Below, piece after piece: positions 12,257 through 12,945 of a DNA stretch of 12,945 nucleotides. Both the position numbers and the translations under genes were made by a program. The notes beneath the pieces are model-generated. The model saw only the letters and a program-made list of their open reading frames with translations, was not told the DNA's origin and made no database searches. Position 1 is the first letter of the stretch. Every line of letters starts with the position of its first letter. Source of the stretch: Solirubrobacterales bacterium (lineage in GTDB: Bacteria > Actinomycetota > Thermoleophilia > Solirubrobacterales > Solirubrobacteraceae); the NCBI GenBank assembly GCA_003244035.1, contig QHBV01000247.1, forward strand, positions 1 through 12,945, read 5' to 3'.

Positions 12257-12945
12257 GCGGCCCGCTCGCCCATGGACCGCGCCCGGAGCGTGAAGCCGCG
12301 GCAGCCGGCGACCTGCAAGCAGGCGCTCGCGGGAGCCGCCGGGCACAGCGGCGCCGGCAGCACGAGCACACACGCCGCCCCGCGCGCCCCCGTGAGCGCC
12401 ACCGGCAGGCGCCCGAGCGGTCCCGCCGCGACGTAGAAGAGCGGCCCGAGCGCGCCGCCGGCGCCGAGCATCGGCGCGCGCGCTCGTGGCCCTCCTTGCA
12501 TCAGCGCCAGCCGCGCGTGCGCCCCCGGCCAGCTCGCGAGCTCCGGCTCGATCGCGATCGCGCGGCGCTCTCCCGAGAGCAGCAGCCTGCAACCGCCCCG
12601 CCGCGCGAGCTCGAGCGCCAGCGAGGCTGCCGCGCGCACGGCCGCCTCGAGCTGCTCGGCGGCTTCCGGGCAGCGAGCGTCGAGCGCGACCATCGGTCGC
12701 GTATCACCATCGGCTCGCAGCCGCCGCTCGAGCAGCCCCGCTCCCCGCGCCAGCGCGGACCAGTGGATCCGCGAGGCGGGCGTCCCGGGCTGGTAGGGGC
12801 GCAGCCCGTCGACGTCGACGGCGGCCGGTGGCTGCGCGCGGGCTCGTGGATCGTCACCGTCCAAGCGCCCGCCCCCTGCGAGTGGGAGCCAGTCGACGGG
12901 CTCGGTGCGGGGCAGCACCAGGAGATCCTGAGCGGGGCCGTCGCC
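12253..12945 (-). CDS. DUF58 protein (C-terminal part, cut by the right edge)
   Basis: The frame is open at 12945, so the N-terminus with its expected two membrane helices lies outside the window. The visible 230 residues begin GDGPAQDLLVLPRTEPVDWL, as in the family just before the signature. The signature is seen as VDGLRPYQPGTPASRIHWSALARGAGLLERRL. A vWA-like region follows (MVALDARCPEAAEQLEAAV, CRLLLSGERRAIAIEPE). DUF58 proteins typically pair with a MoxR AAA+ ATPase and a TgpA-type transglutaminase. The transglutaminase is next in line here, so a moxR gene is expected just outside the window. Cys is unusually frequent near the C-terminus (three in about 25 residues). Confidence 0.9.
   Translation of the reverse strand, partial: GDGPAQDLLVLPRTEPVDWLPLAGGGRLDGDDPRARAQPPAAVDVDGLRPYQPGTPASRIHWSALARGAGLLERRLRADGDTRPMVALDARCPEAAEQLEAAVRAAASLALELARRGGCRLLLSGERRAIAIEPELASWPGAHARLALMQGGPRARAPMLGAGGALGPLFYVAAGPLGRLPVALTGARGAACVLVLPAPLCPAAPASACLQVAGCRGFTLRARSMGERAA

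Noticed and set aside
9984..12371. 795-codon minus-strand frame overlapping the transglutaminase
   Set aside because: Arg/Ala/Gly-rich with no domain. The competing frame has membrane helices and a complete catalytic triad.
10928..12436. 502-codon plus-strand open frame opposite the transglutaminase and DUF58 genes
   Set aside because: Arg/Gly/Ala-rich composition with no domain; complementary to clearly coding sequence.
12257..12592. Upstream extension of the transglutaminase frame
   Set aside because: It overlaps the DUF58 coding region, and the GTGA overlap at 12256 gives a natural start just before the first membrane helix.
1..12945. tRNA, rRNA, CRISPR, insertion sequence or phage features
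   Set aside because: No cloverleaf, spaced repeat array, transposase or terminal inverted repeats were seen on either strand.

Overview
The window is high-GC DNA (about 70% by eye). All recognisable genes lie on the minus strand, packed with gaps of a few bases or overlaps. Gene order and several protein details point to a deep-branching actinobacterium, most likely class Thermoleophilia (Solirubrobacterales or Gaiellales type). These details are a NusA with a C-terminal Cys/His finger, a RibF with a shortened stretch after its HxGH motif, and a DHA2 transporter carrying a winged-helix tail. The lineage call is from memory of these families and was not tested by a search.

Reading along the direction of transcription (right to left), the first block is the 3' part of a MoxR/DUF58/transglutaminase cassette. 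It contains a DUF58 protein cut by the right edge (12945-12253), a membrane transglutaminase of the TgpA type (12256-9965, GTGA overlap with DUF58), and a small three-repeat TPR protein (9949-9554). A strong 12-bp hairpin just after the TPR stop probably closes this unit.

The 169-bp spacer at 9385-9553 is the only sizeable non-coding stretch. It holds that hairpin, a possible extended -10 promoter, and a hairpin plus U7 intrinsic terminator only 37 nt upstream of the rimP start. This layout suggests a short leader with transcription attenuation ahead of the operon that encodes NusA.

The second block is the conserved bacterial nusA-infB operon: rimP, nusA, infB, ylxP (DUF503), rbfA, an NrnA-type DHH phosphoesterase, truB and ribF. 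These genes cover 30S maturation (RimP, RbfA), transcription elongation and termination (NusA), translation initiation (IF2), nano-RNA or pAp turnover (DHH), tRNA pseudouridine-55 (TruB) and FMN/FAD synthesis (RibF). No ylxR or ylxQ lies between nusA and infB.

The last block, overlapping the end of ribF by 11 nt, is a DHA2 (EmrB/QacA-like) MFS transporter. One base appears to be missing near position 522, which separates the body of the transporter from its last membrane helix and a C-terminal MarR-like winged-helix domain that runs off the left edge.

Most of the window is ordinary housekeeping content. I do not see a clearly new system. The items most worth checking are the rimP leader attenuator, the transporter/winged-helix fusion with its frameshift, the NusA finger with missing ylxR, and the 17-nt tandem duplication that forms the ribF start region.
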